Positions 1-5,448 of a DNA stretch of 5,448 bases are shown piece after piece (position 1 is the stretch's first letter; each line of letters begins with the position of its first letter). The position numbers and the translations under genes are program-made. Below the pieces are notes generated by a model. The model had not been told where the DNA came from and made no database searches. It saw only the letters and a program-made list of their open reading frames with translations. The DNA comes from Fidelibacterota bacterium (GTDB taxonomy: Bacteria > Fidelibacterota > UBA2242): the NCBI GenBank assembly GCA_023229045.1, contig JALOAB010000157.1:1-5448 (forward strand), written 5' to 3'.

Positions 1-820
1 TCCTGCAACCGGTCTTGATTGAGAGAATTCCGCCTTCCGGCATTGCATCGACGGAGTTGAAAATTATATTGGTAAAGGCATTTCTCAAATCGGACGAATC
101 GCCGTAAATGTAAACATTTTTTTCAAGATCGAGGATCGGTTCAATCAAAATGCCCTTGACTTTAGCGGCGATGTCCCATTTCGGGCGCGTGATCTCGAGG
201 ACTTCCTGCAGGAGTTTATTGAGGTCGATGACTTCGTCGAGACGCCCCTCTTTCGGTCGTGAAAATTCCTGGATTTTGCGGACCTTGGAAGCGCCGTCCA
301 GGGCGGATTTTTCAATCATATCGAGACTATTAAGGATCAAGGGATCCAAAGTCTGCTTTTTCAAAAGTTGAATCCGTCCGAGGACAACCGTTAGCACGTT
401 ATTGAAGTCATGGGCGACGCCGGAGCTAATCTGCCCAAGAGCCGATAGTTTTTTTAATTGAGCCGATTTCTCCTCAATCTCTCGGCTTTTGGTAACATTT
501 TTCCAGGTGATAATAAAAGATTCGATCTGTCCTTCCGCATTTATTACCGGATAGGTGCGTTCTTCGAAGAATTCTCCGAAACGGTCATCAAATTTAACCA
601 GGGGAATGATCGTACCGCTTTTTAAAGAGTCGGACAGCGGGCAGTCCAGGCAGGGATGGTCAAGCGATCGTATGACTTCATAACACTTTTGCCCGGTTAG
701 CTTGTCGCCCTGCCCGAGTACGACCTCGGCGGCACGATTCGACTCACTGATTGAGTAATCACTTTCGCAGAGGAGAATGGAGTCAGTGATTTTGTCGAAT
801 ATAAACTGGTATTTATTCAT
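1..820 (-). CDS. Soluble PAS-domain sensor histidine kinase (C-terminus beyond window)
   Basis: My minus-strand translation gives 273 residues without a stop, running off the left edge. Residues 1-110 form a PAS-type sensor domain with four cysteines: C18, C46 and a C57-x2-C60-P motif. A short linker leads to the HisKA dimerisation helix, whose H-box GVAHDFNN carries the expected phospho-accepting H137. The HATPase domain begins with an N-box near residues 247-262 (NAFTNIIFNSVDAMPEGG); the G-boxes lie outside the window. There is no signal peptide or membrane helix, so the kinase should be cytoplasmic and sense an internal or redox/ligand cue. Family knowledge: such kinases autophosphorylate on His and pass the phosphate to a response regulator Asp, here plausibly the sigma-54 regulator at 3084-4481 (inference). 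The ATG at 820 is fixed by an in-frame TAG at 827-829; the ribosome binding site is weak (GAAAG). It lies 96 bases downstream of the TPR gene on the same strand. Confidence 0.93.
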   Translation of the reverse strand, partial: MNKYQFIFDKITDSILLCESDYSISESNRAAEVVLGQGDKLTGQKCYEVIRSLDHPCLDCPLSDSLKSGTIIPLVKFDDRFGEFFEERTYPVINAEGQIESFIITWKNVTKSREIEEKSAQLKKLSALGQISSGVAHDFNNVLTVVLGRIQLLKKQTLDPLILNSLDMIEKSALDGASKVRKIQEFSRPKEGRLDEVIDLNKLLQEVLEITRPKWDIAAKVKGILIEPILDLEKNVYIYGDSSDLRNAFTNIIFNSVDAMPEGGILSIKTGCR

Positions 821-846
821 TGCTTTCTATCATATTTTCAAAAGAA

Positions 847-870
847 TATCGCCCAATGTTCTGGGCGATA
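847..870 (-). terminator. Perfect 9-bp hairpin between TPR and kinase genes, possible terminator or attenuator
   Basis: TATCGCCCA (847-855) and TGGGCGATA (862-870) are perfect inverted repeats around a 6-base loop. On the minus strand the stem is followed by TTCTTTT, a broken U-tract, so it could act as a weak intrinsic terminator after the TPR gene. The plus-strand side has no T-run. The stem ends only 26 bases before the kinase start codon, so it could instead be a leader structure that tunes kinase translation or a transcript-processing site. The hairpin is certain; its function is not. Confidence 0.5.
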
Positions 871-916
871 AGTTAAACAATCCAAAATTTAAAGGCTATA
901 ATCTTAGTAAGCCGTA

Positions 917-2158
917 CTACTTTTGCTTCTTTAGTCGTTCAATATGTTTAAGAACCGTATTGATTTTTTCGTCGGCTTCGATTTTTTCGAAACTATCCAC
1001 AGCAAGTTTGTAAGCCTTGAGAGCATTTACCTCGTCGCCGGTCTCCTCGTGTAATTCCCCAATTTCTATTAATGTTTCCGCCAGATTATGAAAATTATTC
1101 ATTTCATCATTGATCCGACGGCTATTTTCAAAAAACGAAAGGGCAACCTCGTGCTCGCCATTCTTACGATTGATCATACCCATGATTTTGTAGGCTTCGG
1201 CAACGCTTAAGCGATCACCGATTTCGGTAAAAATAACGAAGGCGGAGGTAGCAAATGCGGTTGCCGAGGTTAAATTTCCCTCACTGTAAAATAACTCAGC
1301 CTCAAGAAGATAAGCTAATCCCTTCTGATACTTATTTTTCGTTTCCTCGATTAATTCGAGAGACTTTTTGAGGTTTTCCCAGGCTCGGGATAGATCGTTT
1401 TTGTGTTTGTAGGTAAGCGCAAGATTACTGTAAATATCTGTCAAAGTGGTTTTCTGGTTCTGGATATTCTTAACATTAAGGGCTAAGGTATAATTTTGCA
1501 AAGCCTGATTCCATTTGCCTCTGACAGCGTAGGCATTGCCCAGATTCGAATAAACTTTCTCAAGAGTAATATTATCACCCGCTGTCTGACATAATTTAAT
1601 CGCCTTTTTAAAAAGGGTTATTCCCTGATCGATCTTGTTGAGTTGTATTTTAATTATACCGGATGCATTAGTAAACACCGCCATTGCTTTAGGATTTTTT
1701 ATACTTGTATAGTACTGAAGGCTTTTTTTAAAATCGGTCTCGGATGTAATATAATCGTTTCTGATTAAGGTGATATCTCCCAGTTTGTGGTAGGCGGCGG
1801 CAAGTAACTCATTATCGGCAACTTTCAGGTAACGATGTATTATTCGATTGATAAGATTCTCGGCTCTATTCAGTTCTCCGTAATTAATTGCTAAATCGGC
1901 AACTTCGTTTAAATATTTCAAATATTTATAATCATCCAAACATTTACGGGCATAATGAATAGCAGTATCGTAATCTATATCGCGGTAAAATGTCTCTTTT
2001 CGGCAGGGTTCAAACTTTTCCGGGATAACATCATCACGCCAGATATTGTGCAGGATTCGTTCGCGCTCGCTCCTTAGAATTGTTATCTTCTCAATGTATT
2101 CCTGCCCACAGTATTTTAAGCCGAGATTTACTATATCGTCAATAAAAAGTTTATTCAC
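917..2158 (-). CDS. Tetratricopeptide-repeat protein with strict 40-residue period
   Basis: The protein has 413 residues, with no signal peptide or membrane segment, so it is probably cytoplasmic. From about residue 80 to 392 it consists of eight TPR-like helical pairs in exact 40-residue register, starting near 80, 119, 159, 199, 239, 279, 319 and 359. Typical TPR residues recur (for example YSNLGNAYAVRGKWNQAL near 203, and the A/G pair near the turn). The N-terminal 78 residues are helical-looking, are not recognised as a domain and contain C17, C52 and C73. TPR arrays bind protein partners, and 40-residue repeats of this type occur in signalling adaptors; I infer an adaptor role next to the two-component genes but see no enzymatic motif. 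The start is a GTG: an in-frame TAG lies two codons upstream and no other common start codon occurs nearby. The nearest AGGA sits 13 bases upstream, so initiation may be weak or coupled to the lipoprotein gene, which ends 38 bases before. Confidence 0.85.
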   Translation of the reverse strand: MNKLFIDDIVNLGLKYCGQEYIEKITILRSERERILHNIWRDDVIPEKFEPCRKETFYRDIDYDTAIHYARKCLDDYKYLKYLNEVADLAINYGELNRAENLINRIIHRYLKVADNELLAAAYHKLGDITLIRNDYITSETDFKKSLQYYTSIKNPKAMAVFTNASGIIKIQLNKIDQGITLFKKAIKLCQTAGDNITLEKVYSNLGNAYAVRGKWNQALQNYTLALNVKNIQNQKTTLTDIYSNLALTYKHKNDLSRAWENLKKSLELIEETKNKYQKGLAYLLEAELFYSEGNLTSATAFATSAFVIFTEIGDRLSVAEAYKIMGMINRKNGEHEVALSFFENSRRINDEMNNFHNLAETLIEIGELHEETGDEVNALKAYKLAVDSFEKIEADEKINTVLKHIERLKKQK

Positions 2159-2196
2159 AGGCTATACAGTATCCTAATTATATTGATTTTTAAAAC

Positions 2197-2784
2197 TCAT
2201 ATTCCCCACGACCAACGGGTAAAGTGGTCAGTATCGAATGAAACGGTTTTGAAATAATAATTAAAAGTCATGACGGAGTGATCGACAGGATACCAGAGTT
2301 CACCATCCTGAGAGTGGTAAATATCAAAATTTCCGCTCTGAATATCACTCAGGCTAATATCCAGAAAGTCCCAGCTCAGGGTCAGCGTAACCGGTTTCAG
2401 AAAATTCATACCCGGCAGATACTCGATTGATATTGTGTTGATATCTCCAACAGTCTCTTTGATGACATCGACCGTAAAATAGGTACGGGATTCGACCGCT
2501 CCGGCCGGTATATATACGTAATTACCGAGAGTTAGAAATCCACCAACAAATCCACCTCTTTCAGGAGAGATCCAGGCTCCGGCGTAACCACGCTTAGCTA
2601 GTTCGTCCAGCTTATCAGCGTATTCCGCCTTAGGTCTGGCCCAGTTGATCTGATCTCTCGTAAGACCAACGTCATTTTGGGTTTCCGGTGAGGGTCCTAT
2701 GAGCTCTTTTTCACAGGTGCTGACAAAGACCATGCTCATAAGAAGGAGACAGGCAATTCCCCCAATTGCTAATTTTTTCCGCAT
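2197..2784 (-). CDS. Small predicted lipoprotein with ZU5-like beta domain
   Basis: The protein has 195 residues from the ATG at 2784. I chose this start because a GGAGGT Shine-Dalgarno sits six bases before it; a longer reading frame from TTG at 2805 would place that site inside the gene and is very unlikely. A basic start (MRKK), a hydrophobic stretch (residues 5-21) and VSTC ending at C24 form a signal peptide with a lipobox. Thr at -1 is unusual, so lipidation is likely but not certain. After a polar linker, residues 76-192 resemble the ZU5-type beta domain seen in bacterial surface proteins: GGF.GGF.TLG, then IPAGAV (92-97), then FLKPVTLTL (128-136), and an ending DHFTRWSW (186-193). The role is unknown; such domains are usually structural or adhesive parts of envelope proteins. 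It would be anchored in the envelope. Its stop lies 38 bases before the TPR start, so the two are probably co-transcribed. Confidence 0.8.
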   Translation of the reverse strand: MRKKLAIGGIACLLLMSMVFVSTCEKELIGPSPETQNDVGLTRDQINWARPKAEYADKLDELAKRGYAGAWISPERGGFVGGFLTLGNYVYIPAGAVESRTYFTVDVIKETVGDINTISIEYLPGMNFLKPVTLTLSWDFLDISLSDIQSGNFDIYHSQDGELWYPVDHSVMTFNYYFKTVSFDTDHFTRWSWGI

Positions 2785-2790
2785 TTTTTT

Positions 2791-2796
2791 ACCTCC
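2791..2796 (-). promoter_or_regulatory. Strong Shine-Dalgarno GGAGGT of the lipoprotein gene
   Basis: On the minus strand GGAGGT is followed by six A residues and then ATG at 2784. It is the best ribosome binding site in the window. It decides the start of the lipoprotein, ruling out the upstream TTG at 2805, and suggests strong expression. Confidence 0.85.
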
Positions 2797-2836
2797 GTAT
2801 TTCAAGTAAGCGACTCACTGACAACCCTTTAATATA

Positions 2837-2852
2837 AACAAATTCTATACCA
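2837..2852 (-). promoter_or_regulatory. Weak sigma-54-like -24/-12 element upstream of the lipoprotein gene
   Basis: On the minus strand the stretch reads TGGTATAGAATTTGTT, against the sigma-54 consensus TGGCACGNNNNTTGCW. GG at -24 and TTG at -12 are present with the correct 10-base spacing between GG (2850-2851) and G (2839), but the -12 C is a T and three of the four bases after GG differ. Transcription would start near 2827, leaving a leader of about 42 bases before the ATG, a sensible distance. The same bases also contain TATAGAAT, which could be a sigma-70 -10 without a good -35. The neighbouring sigma-54 activator gene makes the first reading attractive but does not prove it. Confidence 0.28.
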
Positions 2853-2867
2853 TATCGAGCCGATGAT

Positions 2868-3014
2868 TAATAATAATGGCAAATTCAGGCTTATTTTTCA
2901 TTATAGTAAATTTTATTTAAATAATTGATATATTTGTACGTAGGAAGATAAAGGCAGGCTATAAAAATTTAAAAATAATTCGCAATGTTCCGGTAAGCAC
3001 CTAATAATAATGGC
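2868..3014. repeat. 13-base direct repeat TAATAATAATGGC flanking the AT-rich core
   Basis: Identical copies lie at 2868-2880 and 3002-3014, 134 bases apart start to start. Part of the identity comes from the low-complexity TAA run, but the shared GGC end makes it more than a simple repeat. The segment between the copies has no coding potential. The copies could be paired binding sites or the scar of a small duplication or insertion. Confidence 0.5.
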
Positions 3015-3034
3015 TAGCGAACAATCGTCCAAAT

Positions 3035-3072
3035 TGGTTGAAGGCAACCACCAACTGGTTGATTTCGACCAG
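3035..3072. repeat. Two tandem dyads with helically phased half-sites (operator or enhancer-like)
   Basis: The first dyad is TGGTTG (3035-3040), loop AAGG, CAACCA (3045-3050). The second is CTGGTTG (3055-3061), loop ATTT, CGACCAG (3066-3072), with one G-U pair if read as plus-strand RNA. The two units are about 70 percent identical with a 21-base period. The four half-sites start at 3035, 3045, 3056 and 3066, so all lie on one face of the DNA helix, as expected of a protein-binding array. A Fis-type HTH regulator is encoded immediately beside it. Neither strand has a T-run after the stems, which argues against an intrinsic terminator. A structured RNA 3' end of the regulator transcript is the main alternative. 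Confidence 0.6.
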
Positions 3073-3083
3073 CGCTGAGTTTC

Positions 3084-4481
3084 TCATACGAATAACTTCA
3101 TTTGATTCTGCCCGTAGTTTATTCCGTATTTCCGCATGCGATATTTGAAGGTTTCGCGCGAGATTTTCAGGAGTTTAGCGGCTTTCGACTGATTTCCGCG
3201 CGTCGAAATTAGGGCGTTCTCGATCAGGGCTTTTTCGATTTCTCTAAGTGAAATACCGTCGAGCGGAAGATTGAAGTTTGAAGAAGAAATCAGGAAGTTG
3301 ATGTTTTTACTGGAATCTAATCCCGCAATCTTGAAATTGTTTATAGTAATTTTATCGCTGGTTTCAAATAATACAGCCTTCTCAATAGCGTTGCGCAGTT
3401 CGCGGACATTGCCCGGCCAGGTGTATTTGGTGAGCAGTGACTTTACATCATCCGAGAAACCCTGAATATTTTTCTTGAATTCGTGATTGTAAACTGTCAG
3501 GAAATAATCAGCCAGCGCCAAAACGTCGCCATTCCTTTCGCGTAAGGGAGGTAAAGTAACTACGGCGACGTTCAGGCGATAGTATAAATCTTCACGAAAG
3601 GTTTTTTTCTTGATGCATTCTTCCAAATTGCGCGAAGTGGCGCTGATGATGCGGGTATCGACGCGAATTTCCTGAGTGCCGCCGAGTCGTCGGAAAGATT
3701 GCTTTTCGATCACTTTGAGAATTTTGGCTTGCAGTCCAACCGCCATATCGCCGATCTCATCCAGAAAAAATGTGCCCTGATGCGCCAGCTCAAGCAAGCC
3801 CTTTTTTCTGCGTTTAGCATCAGTGAAGGCTCCCGGCTCATAGCCAAATAGTTCGGCTTCGAGCAGATTTTCATTGAAAGCCGAGCAATTAATATCGATG
3901 AAAGGTTTATTAGCCCGGTCGCTCTGATAATGAATCGCCTTGGCGACTAATTCCTTGCCGGTGCCGGTTTCACCTCTTATCAGCACGGTGGTTTTGGAGG
4001 TGTTGGCGACATGTTCAATGAATTTATAGACCTCCTGCATAGGCGCGCTGTCGCCGACGATTCGCTCGGTATCGGAATATTGAGTCCGCCGCCGCAGAAA
4101 AGCTATATGTTCGTCTTTTACCTTACTGTCGATTACTTTTTGGACGATTACAGACAACTCGTCGAGGATAAACGGTTTACAGATATAATCGTAAGCGCCC
4201 AGCTTCATGGCTTTCACGGCGGAACCGACATCGTTGTTACTGGTAATGATAACAACCGGGATTGACCTTTTCTCGGCATTTATTTTCTGCAGAAAATCGA
4301 ATCCTTGGATGCCGGGTAAATTCAAATCCAGCAGAATTAAATCGGGATCATATCGATTCAGATGTTCGAGTCCCTCTTCGGCGCTAATAAACCCAAAAAC
4401 CTCATGTCCGTCTGATTCGAGAGAATCCTTAAGGAGGGTTCTGATCCCAACATCGTCATCAACAATTAATATAGAGGCCAT
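3084..4481 (-). CDS. Sigma-54-dependent response regulator (NtrC/AtoC type)
   Basis: The protein has 465 residues with the full three-domain layout. The receiver domain (1-120) has acidic pocket D8/D9, phospho-acceptor D52, switch residue T80 and K102. The AAA+ domain (about 140-370) has Walker A GETGTGKE (170-177), the sigma-54 contact loop GAFTDA (217-222, canonical GAFTGA), Walker B FFLDEIGD (238-245), arginine-rich FREDLYYRLNV (295-305) and sensor II WPGNVREL (355-362). The Fis-type helix-turn-helix (412-452) contains GNQSKAAKLLKISRETFKYRM. Family knowledge: phosphorylation drives oligomerisation on an enhancer, and ATP hydrolysis then opens the sigma-54 promoter complex. The likely partner is the kinase at 1-820, and the likely target is the gap just downstream (inference). 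The ATG at 4481 is bounded by an in-frame TAA three codons upstream; its ribosome binding site is poor. It diverges from the dehydrogenase gene. The exact member of the family cannot be named. Confidence 0.96.
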   Translation of the reverse strand: MASILIVDDDVGIRTLLKDSLESDGHEVFGFISAEEGLEHLNRYDPDLILLDLNLPGIQGFDFLQKINAEKRSIPVVIITSNNDVGSAVKAMKLGAYDYICKPFILDELSVIVQKVIDSKVKDEHIAFLRRRTQYSDTERIVGDSAPMQEVYKFIEHVANTSKTTVLIRGETGTGKELVAKAIHYQSDRANKPFIDINCSAFNENLLEAELFGYEPGAFTDAKRRKKGLLELAHQGTFFLDEIGDMAVGLQAKILKVIEKQSFRRLGGTQEIRVDTRIISATSRNLEECIKKKTFREDLYYRLNVAVVTLPPLRERNGDVLALADYFLTVYNHEFKKNIQGFSDDVKSLLTKYTWPGNVRELRNAIEKAVLFETSDKITINNFKIAGLDSSKNINFLISSSNFNLPLDGISLREIEKALIENALISTRGNQSKAAKLLKISRETFKYRMRKYGINYGQNQMKLFV

Positions 4482-4486
4482 ATTCT

Positions 4487-4531
4487 TTTATCAATCCCCA
4501 AAAACCAGAGTAAGTTTATCAATCAGAGTAA
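4487..4531. repeat. Interleaved direct repeats in the regulator leader
   Basis: TTTATCAATC occurs at 4487-4496 and 4515-4524, and CAGAGTAA at 4506-4513 and 4524-4531, so a composite unit TTTATCAATC..CAGAGTAA appears twice, the first copy with a 9-base insertion. It lies 6-50 bases upstream of the regulator start and overlaps a weak promoter candidate. This suggests a binding site for an autoregulator or another factor, although the bases are few. Confidence 0.4.
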
Positions 4532-4541
4532 TTAAAAGCAA
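4513..4541 (-). promoter_or_regulatory. Weak sigma-70-like promoter candidate for the response regulator
   Basis: On the minus strand TTGCTT (4536-4541) and TAAACT (4513-4518) are separated by exactly 17 bases, matching the sigma-70 layout but only 3 of 6 and 4 of 6 consensus bases. Transcription would begin about 25 bases before the ATG. The direct repeats described at 4487-4531 overlap the -10 region, which would suit repression. Confidence 0.25.
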
Positions 4542-4644
4542 TAACTGACTCTTTAATCCGTGTTTTTTAAAAAATCTTTCCTAACTTTTACGCAGTTTTA
4601 AGAGGTTTTATTAAACGTGATTAATTTTTTAATTGGTTTAGAGA

Positions 4645-5448
4645 ATGAAATCTTCGAAAATTTTTGACGTCATTTTAATTGGCGCCGGCCCAACCGGGCT
4701 ATTTGCGGCCGAAACCCTGGCTGGAAAGGGTTTATCTGTTCTGGTGCTGGATCGCGGCGAAGAACCTCTAAAGCGTCACGATATGAATTTCGGGATTGGC
4801 GGAGCTGGAGCTTTTTCGGATGGCAAACTGAATTTAACGCACCGAATTGGTGGAGAACCTGAGAGCTTTGGCCGAACGCCTGGTGAAGTCGAGGAATTAA
4901 TCCAACAAATCGACGATGTATTTACTTCTTTGGGTGTAACCGGTGGCTATTCCGGCAAAGATGGTGAAGCTTATCAGACTTTATTGCGCACGGCGCACGC
5001 GGCCGGAGTAGAATTCATTTTTGCCAGACAGCGCCATATCGGAACCGATCGTCTGCAGAAAATAATTCAAATTTTTTACGAGCGACTGATTGCAAAGGGT
5101 ATACATTTTTTACCGAACACCGGTGTCGGAAAAATAACCAGACAGGGTGAATTATATAAATTGACCTGCAAAGATAAAGTCTATTCCACGCGGGCTGTGA
5201 TTGCGGCTCCCGGGCGGGCGGGGGCTTACTGGTTGCGCGAACAAGCTCACAATCTCGGGATTCACACCATGTATGGCCCGATCGATGTCGGAGTGCGGGT
5301 CGAATTTCCAGACGTAATTTACCGTTCGGTAGCGGCGGTGATGTACGATGCTAAATTCAAGCTTTATACCAAATCTTATGATGATCTGGTCCGCACGTTC
5401 TGTACGAATCCGAGCGGTTATATCGTCGCTGAAAATTATGACGATTTT
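4645..5448 (+). CDS. FAD-dependent dehydrogenase, COG2509 type (N-terminal part)
   Basis: The 268 codons are open to the right edge. The N-terminus is a Rossmann FAD-binding fold: hydrophobic strand, GAGPTG (13-18), and D36 at the end of strand two in VLVLDRG. Next comes GIGGAGAFSDGKLN (50-63), which is the signature I know from the uncharacterised COG2509 FAD-dependent dehydrogenases. A second nucleotide-binding strand reads RAVIAAPGRAG (183-193), and FCTNPSGYIV (252-261) matches the cysteine-containing motif near the middle of that family. Family members of this short form are about 450 residues, so roughly 180-190 are missing. The substrate is unknown; the enzyme should be a cytosolic flavoprotein oxidoreductase. 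The ATG at 4645 is bounded by an in-frame TAG at 4639-4641, with GAGA as a weak, very close ribosome binding site. It diverges from the regulator, and no functional link is evident. Confidence 0.92.
   Translation, partial: MKSSKIFDVILIGAGPTGLFAAETLAGKGLSVLVLDRGEEPLKRHDMNFGIGGAGAFSDGKLNLTHRIGGEPESFGRTPGEVEELIQQIDDVFTSLGVTGGYSGKDGEAYQTLLRTAHAAGVEFIFARQRHIGTDRLQKIIQIFYERLIAKGIHFLPNTGVGKITRQGELYKLTCKDKVYSTRAVIAAPGRAGAYWLREQAHNLGIHTMYGPIDVGVRVEFPDVIYRSVAAVMYDAKFKLYTKSYDDLVRTFCTNPSGYIVAENYDDF

Larger units (their letters stand above)
2785..3083. other. 299-base AT-rich non-coding gap between regulator and lipoprotein genes
   Basis: No credible gene is present on either strand; the longest short frame I checked starts at the ATG at 2901 and has 18 codons with no ribosome binding site. 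The right end carries the two tandem dyads (3035-3072), starting 11 bases past the regulator stop. The middle is very AT-rich (about 2890-2980), and the left end carries the ribosome binding site and the candidate promoter. A 13-base direct repeat flanks the AT-rich core. The length and content point to a dedicated promoter region for the lipoprotein gene rather than a simple operon spacer. Confidence 0.6.
4482..4644. other. Divergent promoter region between regulator and dehydrogenase genes
   Basis: This is 163 AT-rich bases between two start codons facing away from each other, so it must hold both promoters unless one gene is driven from elsewhere. It contains a 12-base palindrome TTTTTTAAAAAA (4563-4574) and an A/T inverted repeat ATTAA/TTAAT just before the dehydrogenase start. 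I found no convincing promoter for the plus-strand gene. Confidence 0.55.

Noticed and set aside
150..1013. Plus-strand open frames at 150-371 and 777-1013.
   Set aside because: They are antisense to the kinase and to the 3' end of the TPR gene; the translations show no recognisable family.
2785..2805. N-terminal extension of the lipoprotein to a TTG at 2805.
   Set aside because: The extension would include the GGAGGT ribosome binding site and place seven residues before a normal signal-peptide start.
2845..2901. An 18-codon frame on the minus strand starting at the ATG at 2901.
   Set aside because: No ribosome binding site, low-complexity composition, and overlap with a repeat and the promoter candidate.
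3014..3033. A second GG-N10-GC sigma-54-like element on the minus strand (GG at 3029-3030, GC at 3017-3018).
   Set aside because: Spacing is right, but the bases after GG and the TT before GC do not match, it touches the dyad array, and it would give a leader of about 220 bases.
3271..4548. Plus-strand open frames opposite the response regulator (3271-3465, 4011-4265, 4207-4548).
   Set aside because: They lie antisense to well-conserved receiver and AAA+ coding sequence and show no domain or ribosome binding site of their own.
4563..4574. 12-base palindrome TTTTTTAAAAAA.
   Set aside because: It is a low-complexity A/T palindrome expected in an AT-rich promoter spacer; no flanking structure supports an operator or terminator.

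Overview
The window is a stretch of chromosome from a Gram-negative-type bacterium. It has intermediate to AT-leaning base composition, a lipoprotein-type signal peptide, a strong GGAGGT ribosome binding site, a sigma-54-dependent response regulator and an FAD-dependent dehydrogenase of the COG2509 type. The mix of a small ZU5-like surface lipoprotein, a TPR protein and soluble two-component proteins would fit a candidate phylum of the FCB group (Zixibacteria-like) or a deltaproteobacterial relative. No rRNA or other phylogenetic marker is present, so this placement is only a guess.

Layout: four genes lie on the minus strand, read from right to left. They are a NtrC-type response regulator (4481-3084), a 299-base AT-rich non-coding gap, a small predicted lipoprotein (2784-2197), a 40-residue-period TPR protein (2158-917), and a soluble PAS histidine kinase that runs off the left edge (820 to below 1). 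On the plus strand, diverging from the regulator across a 163-base spacer, is the first part of a COG2509-type FAD-dependent dehydrogenase (4645 to beyond 5448). There are no tRNAs, rRNAs, insertion sequences or CRISPR arrays.

Working model (inference): kinase and regulator form a cytoplasmic two-component pair whose genes are split by the lipoprotein and TPR genes. The gap upstream of the lipoprotein gene holds two tandem dyads whose four half-sites are spaced 10-11 bases apart, about 215 bases upstream of a weak sigma-54-like -24/-12 element. That is the usual architecture of an enhancer plus sigma-54 promoter, so the regulator may drive the lipoprotein-TPR(-kinase) genes. A perfect 9-bp hairpin between the TPR and kinase genes could end or attenuate that transcript. 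The coding genes belong to known families; the most interesting part is the regulatory architecture of the two non-coding gaps and what the cluster as a whole senses.
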